Assembly: GCA_030549775.1 (NCBI GenBank)
Contig: CM060173.1
Span: forward strand, 38,202,610-38,266,609
Length of the DNA: 64,000 nt
Direction: 5' to 3'
From: Tamarix chinensis
Taxonomy: Eukaryota > Streptophyta > Magnoliopsida > Caryophyllales > Tamaricaceae
Positions within the stretch are counted from its first letter, which is position 1. Every line of letters starts with the position of its first letter. Below the pieces are notes generated by a model that had not been told where the DNA came from, made no database searches, and saw nothing but the letters and a program-made list of their open reading frames with translations. Shown here piece by piece: positions 33,010-43,617 of this stretch. The position numbers were made by a program, and so were the translations under genes.

Positions 33010-33760
33010 AATAATACCGCTATTACTTTGATCCCCAAAGTCCCAGGTGTAAATAAAGTGAAAGATTTTATACCGATTGCATGTTGCAATGTTTTGTATA
33101 AAATTGTTTCAAAGGTTCTGGCTAACAGAATGTAGGGAGTCTTATTTGAAGTTATTGATCTATCTCAGGATGCTTTTGTAAAAGGTCGAATGCTTTATTA
33201 TAATGTTCTTATGGAAACAGAAGTTGTGAAGCATTACACAAGAAAGAACATCGGCCTAAGAATTTTATTGCAAGTGGATCTGCAAAAATCTTATGATTCA
33301 GTAGAGTGGGGTTTCATAAAATAAGTATTGGGAGATTTGAACTTCCTATGGAGTTTTATTGAGTTGATTATTAAGTGCATTTCTACTGTGAGAATCTCTA
33401 ATAATATAAATGTAGTTTTGACCAATCATTTCCTTAGTAGAAGGGGGCTGAGGCAAGGCGATCAATGACCAAATGTAGTTTTTTGCATGGAGTACCTTCA
33501 TCAAATGTTGAGAAGATTATGGCAGCTCTCTCATTTCCAAGGACATCCTAGTTGTAAAAATTTGAAGCTCATTGATCTTAGTTTTGTAGATGACCTTTTA
33601 CTTTTCTGTAAAGGGGATGTTGCTTCTGTAAAGTACCTTAAAGAGGTACTAAATCACTTCTCAAACTGCTCTAGTTTTATTGTTAATCCTAGCAAGAGTG
33701 CTCTTTCTTGTGCTAGAGTGCAAGCTAGGGTTCCTTTCCTTTCAAACACTTAGGAATTCC
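33010..33760 (+). pseudogene. LINE ORF2: reverse transcriptase remnant
   Basis: ITLIPKVPGVNKVKDFIPIA, then CCNVLYKIVSKVLANRM, AFVKGRMLYYNVL, LLQVDLQKSYDSVEW, RGLRQGDQ, and near 33585 FVDDLLLFCKGD with the catalytic F-V-D-D intact, then SSFIVNPSKS. This is the order of the RT fingers, palm and thumb of plant L1. At least three stops interrupt it (Trp and Gln positions). Confidence 0.85.
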
Positions 33761-34312
33761 TTTGGATACAGATTATATGGGAATCCATCATTATCAAGCC
33801 CTATTTGATAAGCTGCTAGCAAAAATTAAAAATTGGATGTGCAGGTACCTAAGCTATACAGGGAGAGTCCTATTGATTGCTTCAGTTCTGCAAGGGATTA
33901 GAAGATTCAGGGCCCATGTTCTCCCTATACCTATTGTTGTTATCTCTCATATTAAATATTCTTGCAGAAGCTTCCTATGGATAAGCACTTGTGAGGGACA
34001 AAAAGCTTTGGTGTCATGGAAGACAGTGTGTTTACCAAAGAAGGAAGGTGGTATTGGCTTTGTTAATCTTCAAGCTTAGAATCAAGCTAACTTGGGAAGA
34101 TGGATCTGGTAGATTATGCCTCACAAAGAGAGTCTATGGATTTGATGGGTTCATGGTGTATACATAAAAAATAATGGAATCTCTTAATTTGTTGTTTGTC
34201 CTATTCACTCATGGTTGTTTAAAGGTATAATGAAGATTATATCTGTTTTATTACAATAGATCATCAATGGACATTATGGAATCTCTAAATATAAGATCCA
34301 TAAAGCTTATGA

Positions 34313-34544
34313 AGTGCTGAGATATCGGGAGATGAAGAAAGGACGGTACTCTCTTTTATGGAAACATGCAGGTATACCTCATTGGTCTTTTACTAGTTGG
34401 CTAGCTTTCCATCAAGTATTATTTACTAGAGACAAACTTACTAGTTGGCATATGCAAGTTCCCACTAAGTGTGGGATTTATGCTCAGGATATTGAATCTA
34501 TGGACCACCTTTTTGTGCTATGTGATTTTGCTAAGACGTCCTAG
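34313..34544 (+). pseudogene. LINE ORF2: zf-RVT C-terminal domain
   Basis: SLLWKHAGIPHWSFTSWLAF, then HQVLFTRDKL, CGIYAQDIESMDHLFVLCDF: the C..C..H..C zinc-binding segment found after RT in plant L1 elements. A TAG (probably from TGG) ends the open frame at 34542. Confidence 0.75.
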
Positions 34545-34923
34545 AAGCTGCCTTTTTATTGGATAGGAATCGAATGCCATGATACTACTTGGGATACTTG
34601 GATTCAACAAATGATTCTTTTTACAAAAGGTCGAGATGGTAGGGCTAGAGTTTTGAAAGCTTTATTTGGTGTTGTGGTTAATGGAATTTGGCACTGTAGG
34701 AACACATCTATCTTCAAAGGGAACTCCTTGATCTGAGAAGCATGATGAAGGACATCATTAGGAGGCTCTTTATTAGATTTCATTTATGTGAAAAGAAAGA
34801 GAAGTATATGAGCTTTTTATAGAATTTTGATAGATTTCCTTGAGATACTTTTCTTCTTAGTGATCTTTGATGTATAAATCCTTTTTGTATTTATGAAATT
34901 CATTATTAATTACCAAAAAAAAA

Positions 34924-34933
34924 ATCCATCAAA
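34924..34933. repeat. LINE target-site duplication, right (ATCCATCAAA)
   Basis: It directly follows the poly-A end of the LINE and matches 29923-29932. Confidence 0.75.
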
Positions 34934-37900
34934 ACCTTACCAAAAATCCAAAAGCTAGAACACCTATTAAAGGCCAAACTTCCCCAAAACAACTCAACAT
35001 CAAGATTCTCTCCACAATATTTAAAAATTTGGTATAATTCATAAATACATTTTTAATAAAAATAAATTAAGGCATATGTATCATGCTAGAAAGATAACCA
35101 AAAACATAGCCTAACATAACATTCAATATTTCCACCTTCAACAAATAAGTCATGATGTCATATAACATGAATATAATATTTTTAAAACATAGATCATGAT
35201 TTTAACAAAATTAGTCATGATATCATGGTAAGTAAAATAAAATAAAACATAGCACAAATTCCTCATATAGAAAGGTAGAATGTGTTAACTAAAAGCACAA
35301 AAATTATAAGCAAGAATTAATCCTTTGCCATCCTACTTCCTTCACCCTCAATTTATCACCTAGAAAAATGTACAAGATTATAAAATAAAGAAAAAAACTA
35401 TTGAAACAAATAGATGAAATAAAATAAAGTGGAAAAAAGTAAAGTCCCTTGTCTTAAATCAGAATGGCTCGATTAAAGATGAACACTAACTAATCTATCA
35501 AGCTTAATACACTTTTCCTTAAGTTACAACACTATTAGATTAAATTCCTAGATTTTAGAATTAAGAAAGGAAATAATTAAAGGGGAGGATAATAACGAAA
35601 GGGCTTGATCAAGATCAATAAGACAAGAATAAGATCATCTCAAGAACAAGAGAGAAAAATTAAAAGAATATAGGAGGGAGCAAAGTTTGATAACTTAGAA
35701 TTTTTCAAGTGTGGAATGAAAATTCAAACGGATTATGCACACTAAGGGTTATCAAAAATAAGAAAAGAAATAGGAGAGATCTAATCATTAGTTTTCTTGT
35801 TAACAATGAATGATGTGGAGTATGATTACAAGAGGTAAGATGATGGAAAATAGTTGGTGAGAAATGTAAGAAGATGAGTACAACCAAGATTATGATTGAT
35901 TTGATGTAATAGCATATCAAGGAATTGAAAATTTGGCTTATTATATTAAAGATAAAATCAAAGGTTCTTGATTTCTTGGAAATGATATATAAGACTATAA
36001 GAATTTCTTGAAATTTTCTTAGAAGAATTCAAGTTTTTTGCTTAGATCATGCCATAAACATATGATAACAATACAAATTATTAAAAAGAAGGTAGATTAG
36101 ATTTATGAGCCAACATATTTTTCTTGCAATATAGATATAATTAGACAACTTAATAAATTAAGAAATCAACACGGTTTTTGCATCTCTTTTTTAGCTAAAA
36201 GATAATCAAGCTGAATTTTTAGGCATAAATGAATACAAATTGCATGTATATTAACATGATATAGGCACCTTAATCTTTCCATATGTATTAAATTAGGTTG
36301 TTATCTAGTTTGTAAATAATTTTTTTAGGTTATTAATTTGCTAATTAGTTTTCTCAATCATTAAGAAGTTAACTACGATTTATCTTTTATCATATGATGT
36401 ATTATTCATATTTTGTCAGGAATTGATTATTATTATTGATGCTGGAGCATCTAATGATTGTCATGTTCATCTTAATTCTCAAGGTAAAGAAGAATTATCT
36501 TTCTTAATGTCGAAGCCTATCATATTAAATGTTCTTGATAATTTGTTTATGCTTGGTGTTGAAAACCATTCAAGTTGTTCTTGTAGGTATGTCACATATT
36601 TGCAAGAGGATGATGTTAATACACTTTATTGTGTACAAGTATTCAAATCACGCAAGACTATGGCATACATAGGATGATATTTTACAACAATAAGATATGG
36701 TGATGACTCTTATTTTTTGTATTAACTTGTTGTAAACCCTAACCCTAAATGTATTTTATGTAAGTTAGGGTTTGATATAATTTCATGTATGTATCATAGT
36801 TAATTGTATGGCTTTGTAATATTAACCCTTAGTATCATTTAACCAATGTTATTATGATTAGGATTAAGTGTTATATTAGCTTAATTCAACCAAGTTAAAT
36901 GGTATTGAATTAAGATTGAGTGCCAGTTGGAAGGGCTTGTCGAACCAGCTGTAACTTCTTCCCTATATACACTATTGTACACGCATGAAATGAATGAAAT
37001 ATACAGAATTTTAAACACCTCTTTGAGCCAGCAGAGTCTGTATCTATGTCTCTTCTTTTGAGTCATCTTTGAGTATGGAAAAGCCCAGGGCATATCCTTC
37101 ATCCATTGATCTCAACCTTCAAAACTTTCAAGATTATTCAAACCTTTGAAAACCAACTTGCATCTTCAACCTTCTTTCTTTGAGTTTAATGCATATTAAA
37201 CCTTCATTTCTTTTGCTTAATTTCGTGGGTGACATCTCCAAAACATCATCCTTTGATCCAACATTCCCTCACTTTGATTTATGCATCAATTATTATCTTA
37301 GTATTTAGTTGGTTACTATTTATACATGAACAATGCCATGAATTTTAATTATTCATTACACGTTTGGTATCCATCTTTCTAGTTTGTTAATTCCCTACTT
37401 ATTAAGTGTTAGTTTGTTATTTCTTTTAGCCAGGGATGTGTTATTAATATATTCGATGTGCGGGTTATTTATATAGTCTTAGTTGGATATAAAAAAAATC
37501 CTTATAATAATATATCAGTTATTATTGAGAGTTTGAATATTATTTGAGTTTTGATAAAATTTTATTTATATGAGATCATTCTCGTGTTTATGTTTTCTCT
37601 ATGAATCATAAATTATGGTTCTATCTTGATATCATATTAGTGTAAGTGACAAAATTAAGAATCCATCCGAATTATTTTCACTTTGAGTTAATTCATATTA
37701 GTTTTTGAGTATTCATCATTCATATTCATATACCAACCCTATACCCTAATTCATCTATTTGGAATCATTCATTAAGAACTAACCCTAACTCTTTCCAATG
37801 AATCCATTCACCAAATCCTTACTTCAACCACACATCACAATTGTCAAAGGGAAATGTCGAGTCTTATTACCAAGGTCTAAGAGATTTTTCAGTCAACTAT

Positions 37901-38530
37901 GACCATAAAAGTCTCAACATTAATTAAAATAATACGAAGAAGGTATGAGGTCTAATAAATAAGAAAAAATTAGGAAAATAATAAATATCACAAAAATTAA
38001 GGAAAAAAAGGAAATGTATGGAATAAATTTAGGAACCCAAAGAGACAAAAATAATTAAAATAATCAAGATTGGGGAAATTTCTAGGTGATTAGTCATGTA
38101 CTTACTCCCTAGGATAATTACTGTTTATGTTTGTAGGTCATTCGACTAAAGGGCACTGGTTTTGAAGGTATGATTGATCGAGAGAGACTAAAACTATGGT
38201 TAATCATTGATCAAGGGAGATGATGCAGGAGAAAACACTCAAGAATTGGCTATCATAATTATGGAACCAATTATTCTTCATTTGGAAAGTATCTCCTGCA
38301 AATTTGAAGACCAACTGATGGTTACGTTGCTAGAAACATAACAAAGAAGCAACTAAGTGTCTACGTGCATGTGCATTCCATGCATGGCATGCAAGGAATG
38401 ATGACCACATGCATGGGGGATTTTCTTTGCATAATTGTCAAGAATTATTAAGTAAGTTAGCTAATTTATTAATTAAGTAGTAAAGTTTCATAATAAAGTA
38501 GCATAAAGTTAGTAAGTAAGTTGGCTTTGT
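34934..38530. other. AT-rich stretch with one exon-like frame
   Basis: Mostly AT-rich sequence without transposon ends that I can define. Two small objects stand out: an exon-like frame at 36420-36680, listed separately, and CCCTATATACACTATTGTAC near 36960 followed by GAATGAAATATACAGAATTT, which resembles the R region of a copia LTR but has no clear ends. Two adjacent CCTAA telomere-like units occur at 36734-36747; they are too short to matter. Confidence 0.5.
36420..36680 (+). pseudogene. Orphan exon-like fragment, unrecognised protein
   Basis: An 84-codon frame starts just after a good 3' splice site (pyrimidine-rich tract, then TTTTGTCAG with AG at 36418-36419). A consensus 5' splice site (TGTAG, then GTATGT) lies at 36586/36587. 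The enclosed 167-bp segment codes for DAGASNDCHVHLNSQGKEEL, then SFLMSKPIILNVLDNLFMLG, VENHSSCSC, which looks like normal protein rather than low-complexity sequence. The frame stays open past the donor to TGA at 36675. I do not recognise the family. No neighbouring exon was found, so it is likely a captured or relict exon; it might also be chance. Confidence 0.3.
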
Positions 38531-38549
38531 AGTCAGTCAAGACCACAAA

Positions 38550-39340
38550 TTCCATGGGTTTTGTTGGGAGATTTTAATGTGGTATTAAAACCAAAGAAAA
38601 TTTTGGGGGTGGTCCTTCTTATGTGCAGGATTCGTTAGATTTTTTGAAGTGTGTGCACGAGTTAGGGCTTGTGGATATTAAGGGATATAGTAATTTTCTT
38701 ACTTGGTTTAATAAGAGGAGGTGGGAAGATGCAGTGGCATGCAAGCTTGATCGTGTGTTAGTCAATTCTCCATGGTTGTTGTCTTTTACACATTCTTATA
38801 CGGTGTTTAATGCTCCAGGTATTTCTGATCACTACCCTGTCTTTGTTCACTTATGGTCTTATAATTCTGTTAGAAAGCCTTTTAGATTTAATAATTTTTG
38901 GGTGGAGGCTGAGGAGTTTATTGATATTGTTTCTCGGCATTGGAGATGTTTCCCTTCGGGGAATCCTCTCATTGATGTTCACCGGAAGTTGCAAAACCTA
39001 AAGCCTGTATTGAAAGACCTTAACAAGGCCAAATATGATTCTATTAGTTTAAAGGTAGCAGGGGCATGTAATGCTTTGCATGATGCTTAGAATGATTTAC
39101 TCAAAGATCCAGGAAGTGATGCTGTGAGGCAGGCCTTACGGGGGTGTGAAGCTGAGTTTGTGAGGTTGGCTCATTTTGAAGAGATGTTTCTGAAGCAGAA
39201 AGCTAAGGTAAAGTGGATCAAGGTGGGGGACTCTAATCATAAATACTTTTTCACTCATGTAAAAGGAAATCAAAACAAGAATGCCATCTCGAGGATTGAG
39301 CTTGATGATGGATCAATTATCGCGGAACCTTCCTAGATAA
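38550..39340 (+). pseudogene. LINE ORF2: endonuclease C-terminal half and linker
   Basis: GDFNVVLKPKK is followed by a frameshift near 38605 into the main frame (38623-39090): YSNFLTWFNKRRWED, then ACKLDRVLVN and APGISDHYPVFVHL, which carry the W-FTW-like, LDR and SDH motifs of the L1 endonuclease. A stop at 39088 and continued frame 39124-39336 (KQKAKVKWIKVGDSNHKYFF) form the linker to RT; K.KWI..GD.N..FF is a known conserved motif there. Confidence 0.8.
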
Positions 39341-40560
39341 AAGTTGAGTTTGGGAGGTTCTTTAAGAATCTTCTTGGTACTACAGGACATGCTTCGGGTG
39401 CTATTGAACAGGAGGTGGTGGATCATGGGAATACACTTTTAGATGCACATAGGAGGCAACTCTTGGTTCCGGTTTCATATGCTGAAGTGAAAACTGCAGC
39501 TTTTTCTATAGGTGATAATAAGGCTCCGGGGGTGGATGGTTTCTCCTCATTGTTTTTCAAGAAAGCTTGGGCGTGATTGGGGAGGATATTTTTGAAGCCA
39601 TAGTTGACTCTTTTTTCTTCTGGGATGGTGCCCCAGCTTATTATTGTTACAGCTCTAACACTTATTCCGAAAAAAGTGAATGCGTCAAAAGTTAGTGAGT
39701 ATCGTCCGATATCGTGTTGTGGGGTGCTTTACAAAATAATATCCAAAATACTCACAGCACGACTCAGACCTCTTATGCCGGTGCTTATTGATCAAGGTAG
39801 GTCTATTGGAGATAATATTCTACTTGCTTCAGAGCTGGTTCAGAAATATAAACATAAGCACATCTCCCCAAGGTGTATGTTGAAGCTTGATATCCGGAAG
39901 GCCTATGATTCTATTAATTGGTTATTTCTACAAAATGTCCTTCATGCCTATGGTTTTCCCCTTCAAGGGTAAATCTTATTATTGCATGTGTTACCTCTGC
40001 CTCTTACTCTTTATCGATAAATGGGGAGTTTACTCTACCTTTTCAGGGTAAGAGAGGTCTGAGACAAGGTGATCCACTCTCTCCTTTATTATTTGTGCTT
40101 GTGGTTGATTATTTGTCGAGAATGTTTAAGCTGTTATGGAGTGACCTAGAGTTTCGGGGCCACCCTAAATGTAAGAGGTCGCATATTATAAATCTTGCAT
40201 TCGCGGATGATTTACTTCTCTTTTGTCGAGGGGATTTAATTTTAGTTTCAAAGCTTATGGAGGTGATGAATGATTTTTCGGCAAGGTCAGGTCTCGTCAT
40301 TAACCCGCAAAAATTTTGTACTTATTTTGGGTTTGTGGATGCTAGGAATAAGGCCCAGATTCTTTAGGAGCTTCACTTTTCTAAAGGCGGTTTTCCTTTT
40401 TCTTACCTTGGGGTCCCTCTCTTATCTACTCATTTAACTAAAACTCAAATGCAGGATTTGATTCATAAGGTTGCGAGAAGGCTTTCTGCTTCGCATTCTC
40501 ATCTACTTTCCTATGCTGGTCAGGCACAACTCCTTAAGTCAGTGATTTTTAATATGTAGA
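39337..40560 (+). pseudogene. LINE ORF2: reverse transcriptase
   Basis: AAFSIGDNKAPGVDGFSSLF near 39500-39560 is followed by a frameshift, then ALTLIPKKVNASKVSEYRPI, SCCGVLYKIISKILTARLRP, MLKLDIRKAYDSINW near 39880, another shift near 39960, RGLRQGDPLSPLLFVL near 40050-40100 and FADDLLLFCRGD near 40200 with the catalytic F-A-D-D intact, then SGLVINPQKF and SYLGVPLL. Only two frameshifts and a few stops separate it from an open frame. A short duplication (AGAAGGCTTTCTGCTT at about 40476 and 40558) lies near its end. Confidence 0.85.
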
Positions 40561-40591
40561 AGGCTTTCTGCTTGGCATTCTTCCTTTAAGG

Positions 40592-41430
40592 GTGATTCAT
40601 CAGCTGGAGAGCATGTGTAGAAAATTCTTATGGATTGGCAAGGTGGATACCTCTAGGAAAGCCTTAATAGCGTGGCGGGTGGTGTGCACCCAAAAAAAAG
40701 CAGCAGGTTTGGGTCTTATTGATCTTACCATATGGAATAGAGCGGGCGTGGGGAAAGTGCTTTGGAATATATGCAACAAGAAAGACTCCTTGTGGGTTAA
40801 ATGGGTGCATGACATCTATATTCGGTCCGGAAGTGTGTGGAGCTTTTCTATGGATCACTTATGTTCCTGGCCTCTTAAACAGGTTCTTAGTCTGTGCTCT
40901 ACTTTTGCTCCTTATTTTCTGCATGGGCCTCAATCAATGATGGATAAGGAGGATTCTTATAGCATTAGCAAGGCTTATAATGTGTTGCGTTATTGGCTTG
41001 CAAGGGTTTGGAGGTACCCTTTAGTGTGGTGTTCTATTGCTCCTCCTAAGCATAAATTTATTATGTGGCTTGCTATTCATGAAAGATTGCTCACCAAGGT
41101 GAGGTTACAAAATTTGGGGTTTTTAGATGACTCAAGTTGTGTTCTTTGTCATGAAAATAAATAAGAATCTATCCAACACCTGTTCAAGGATATGGAGTAA
41201 GGTAAGAAGGGCGTTTCATCGGCAGGATGCTATCCGCTCTTGGGAGGAAGATATTAAAGTTTTGTCACGAGCTACGAGACAACCAAAGGAGAAGAAGGCT
41301 ATATTATGTGCTATTTTTGTCATCTTTGTCGCTTTAATTTGGTATGAACATAATTCTAGAGTTTTTTGTAATGCAGGTCACACTCCTAACAGTTTGCTAT
41401 GAGAAATGAGTTTTATTATAGCTAGTAGAT
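40592..41430 (+). pseudogene. LINE ORF2: thumb, zf-RVT and C-terminus
   Basis: The frame 40592-41164 carries CRKFLWIGKVDTSRKALIAW, then GLGLIDLTIWNRAG, SISKAYNVLRYW and SIAPPKHKFIMWLAIHERLL followed by CVLCHENK, the zf-RVT region. After the stop the frame continues with ESIQHLF. Then 41127-41402 in another frame gives the usual C-terminal tail (FVIFVALIWYEHNSRVF). Confidence 0.8.
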
Positions 41431-41569
41431 GTTTGCATTTGAAATGTAAGTGCAACATTCAAGAATGGAAGCATTGTATTGATAAGATGGTCATATAATG
41501 AGTTGGTTGTAACTTTAGCCTTTTGGCTGTTCTATTTATAAATTTTTTCTTTACTTATCAAAAAAAAAG

Positions 41570-43617
41570 TTAGCATAGAGTAGTATAAAGTTAGCATAAA
41601 GGAAACATAAAATCTTTTAGCTTAGAATATTTTGAATTATGCTTTATCTATGGTAGAAAGGTTAAAATCTTCTATGAATTTTGAGTATGATAATTGTGAA
41701 TTTAATTGAAGTAGAAGATCAAAATTGAAGTTGTATACAAGTGAAGTCTCTATGAGTTTAAACTCTAGCAAATCAATTTTTTGTGAATGGTTTAGCTTAA
41801 TAGTTTTAATCTCTTCATTTGTTAGAACTAGAGATTTATGCATATCTTTTATACTATTCTTAATCCATATTTTCCTGCCATAATTACCATCAAAATCCTA
41901 TTAAAATACGAAGTAAAACCAATCCATAAATTGGCATACAAAATCGAAGCCTTAAACCCTCTATTCGAAACCCTAACCTTCCTACACAAACCAAACACAA
42001 CCTTATTCATTATTTTTAAAACAAACCCTAAACCTAACCCTAAACCAAAACTCTAAACTTCATCTAAACCGTAACCTTCAAATATTAACTTCATCATCAT
42101 ACCATCATCGAATGCATATGCTATTAGTAAAGAACATTCAAGCCATCATTATCATTAAATCACCATCACCAAATCATCATCATCATTCCTCTACCATATT
42201 CAAACTATCTTCATCCTTATTCCATCACATTTGAATATTTAATTTCCTAATTCATCATCAATAAGCCTTTATCCTAATATCAAAACCCAATTTAAGCATT
42301 AATCCCACATAATTGAGAACTCCACCCTCCCACACACATCAGGAGACTAAAACTAGGGTTTTGAAGGGTAAAATGACCAAATTTTGGCTATAGGTATGAT
42401 GATTATTCAAAGGTAGAAGGTTAAGGAAGATTTTATAGCCTTATCACACAAAAATTAGGGTTACAAAAATCCAAGGTATTAGAATATTAGTTCAACCAAT
42501 TAGAATTAGAAAACCAATCTGATTATTATATTAGTCAATTGGTTGTACTAAACATTTCAATTGGTTTTTTAGTACTATGTGTGTGTATTTATTTTTTCTC
42601 AATTTAATTTGAATATTTTTTATGGTTTTTGTTGTTTTGGTTCATAAAATATTTTTAGAGGTTTTATGAGTCTTAAATTGCAAAAATTACAATAGTATTT
42701 AGGGACTAGATAATCAAAAATTGATTTTGATGAACTAGGCTTTTTTTGTCCCTTTTTTTCTCATTCGTTTCTCTTCTTTTGTTTTTAAAGGCTGTATGGT
42801 TTCTATTAAAGGAAATATTTGCAAGCTAATCTCTTATCCATCGCTCCTTTTTTCCATTTTCATTCTTATCCAATTCTTTTTAGCTGATGAGCCCCTAACT
42901 AGTTTCTTCTTCACAAGTTTAGATCTTTACTAGGGTCAACTCTATTTTACATCTAAAATATTCATTTAATAGTATGATTGTGGGCTAGAAATTAGGGTTT
43001 CATGGTAAACCCCTTAGGCCTTCATTTATGAACACAAATATTCCCAAGTGTTCTAGAATATACTTTAGTCTTCCTTTCCCTTGAGCTCTACTATTTTATT
43101 ATTTTGATCAAATATTTAATTCCTTTTTATTCTTCTAATATTCTATCAAATCTTATTTGTTTTTATGAAATAAATAAGGAATTCATTAAATAGAAATTTA
43201 ATGATTTAATTATTTATCCTCTTATCCATCTTTAGATTTTGAGCGGGTTGTTACCTCTTAGCCTTTCACATTTTTTTCTAGTCTTGCTTCTGTTTTTTTA
43301 AGTAGTTTTCTAAGTTCTAATCTAGGTGGAATTGAAAGGAAATAGCTTGACACTTCAAGCAAAAATAGTTTCCTTTTCTCTTTCTTTTAGAAGCTTGGAC
43401 ATTAGATGTATTACATTATACATTTAGAATTTACATTTCTTGGAAATAAATTTATCCTTATTTTATGTTTTATTACATATTTTGAATGATTTGAAACCCT
43501 ATTAACGTTTTAAAATATTTCATTTTGGAATTCTTAGTATTTACTAATATAATACCCCATAATTTTAAACATCTTAACCTACTCTTTTAGTGATCATTGT
43601 TTAAATTTTTACAAGGA
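41570..43617. other. AT-rich stretch, no gene
   Basis: There are no domain-bearing frames. A short C-strand run with telomere-like units (AAACCCTAAACCTAACCC) lies at 42014-42036; it is too short and degenerate to be an interstitial telomere. CCAATTGA/CAATTGG words like those in LTR A cluster at 42490-42570. Confidence 0.5.

Larger units (their letters stand above)
29933..34923 (+). mobile_element. Decayed L1-type LINE with target duplication
   Basis: A two-ORF plant L1: an ORF1-like region (about 30290-31200), then endonuclease (31526-32270), reverse transcriptase (about 33010-33760), a linker, and a zf-RVT-like C-terminus (34313-34544). It ends in a short poly-A at 34914-34923. ATCCATCAAA (with extra A's) occurs immediately before (29923-29932) and after (34924-34933) the element, a typical target duplication. 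All frames contain stops. The length of about 5 kb suggests internal loss. Confidence 0.85.
38540..41569 (+). mobile_element. 5'-truncated L1-type LINE
   Basis: It begins abruptly inside the endonuclease domain (PWVLLGDFNVV near 38552) and ends with a poly-A run at 41561-41569 after the usual 3' tail. Only ORF2 is left: endonuclease C-terminal half, RT and zf-RVT. It is better preserved than the LINE at 29933-34923. The flanks share AAAGTTAG-type words (38508 and 41567), but the local sequence repeats this word, so the target duplication is uncertain. 5' truncation is the normal outcome of target-primed reverse transcription. Confidence 0.85.

Noticed and set aside
42014..42041. Interstitial telomere repeat (CCCTAAA-like units)
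   Set aside because: Only three or four degenerate units; such words are common in AT-rich plant DNA. The same holds for 36734-36747 and 3900-4130.
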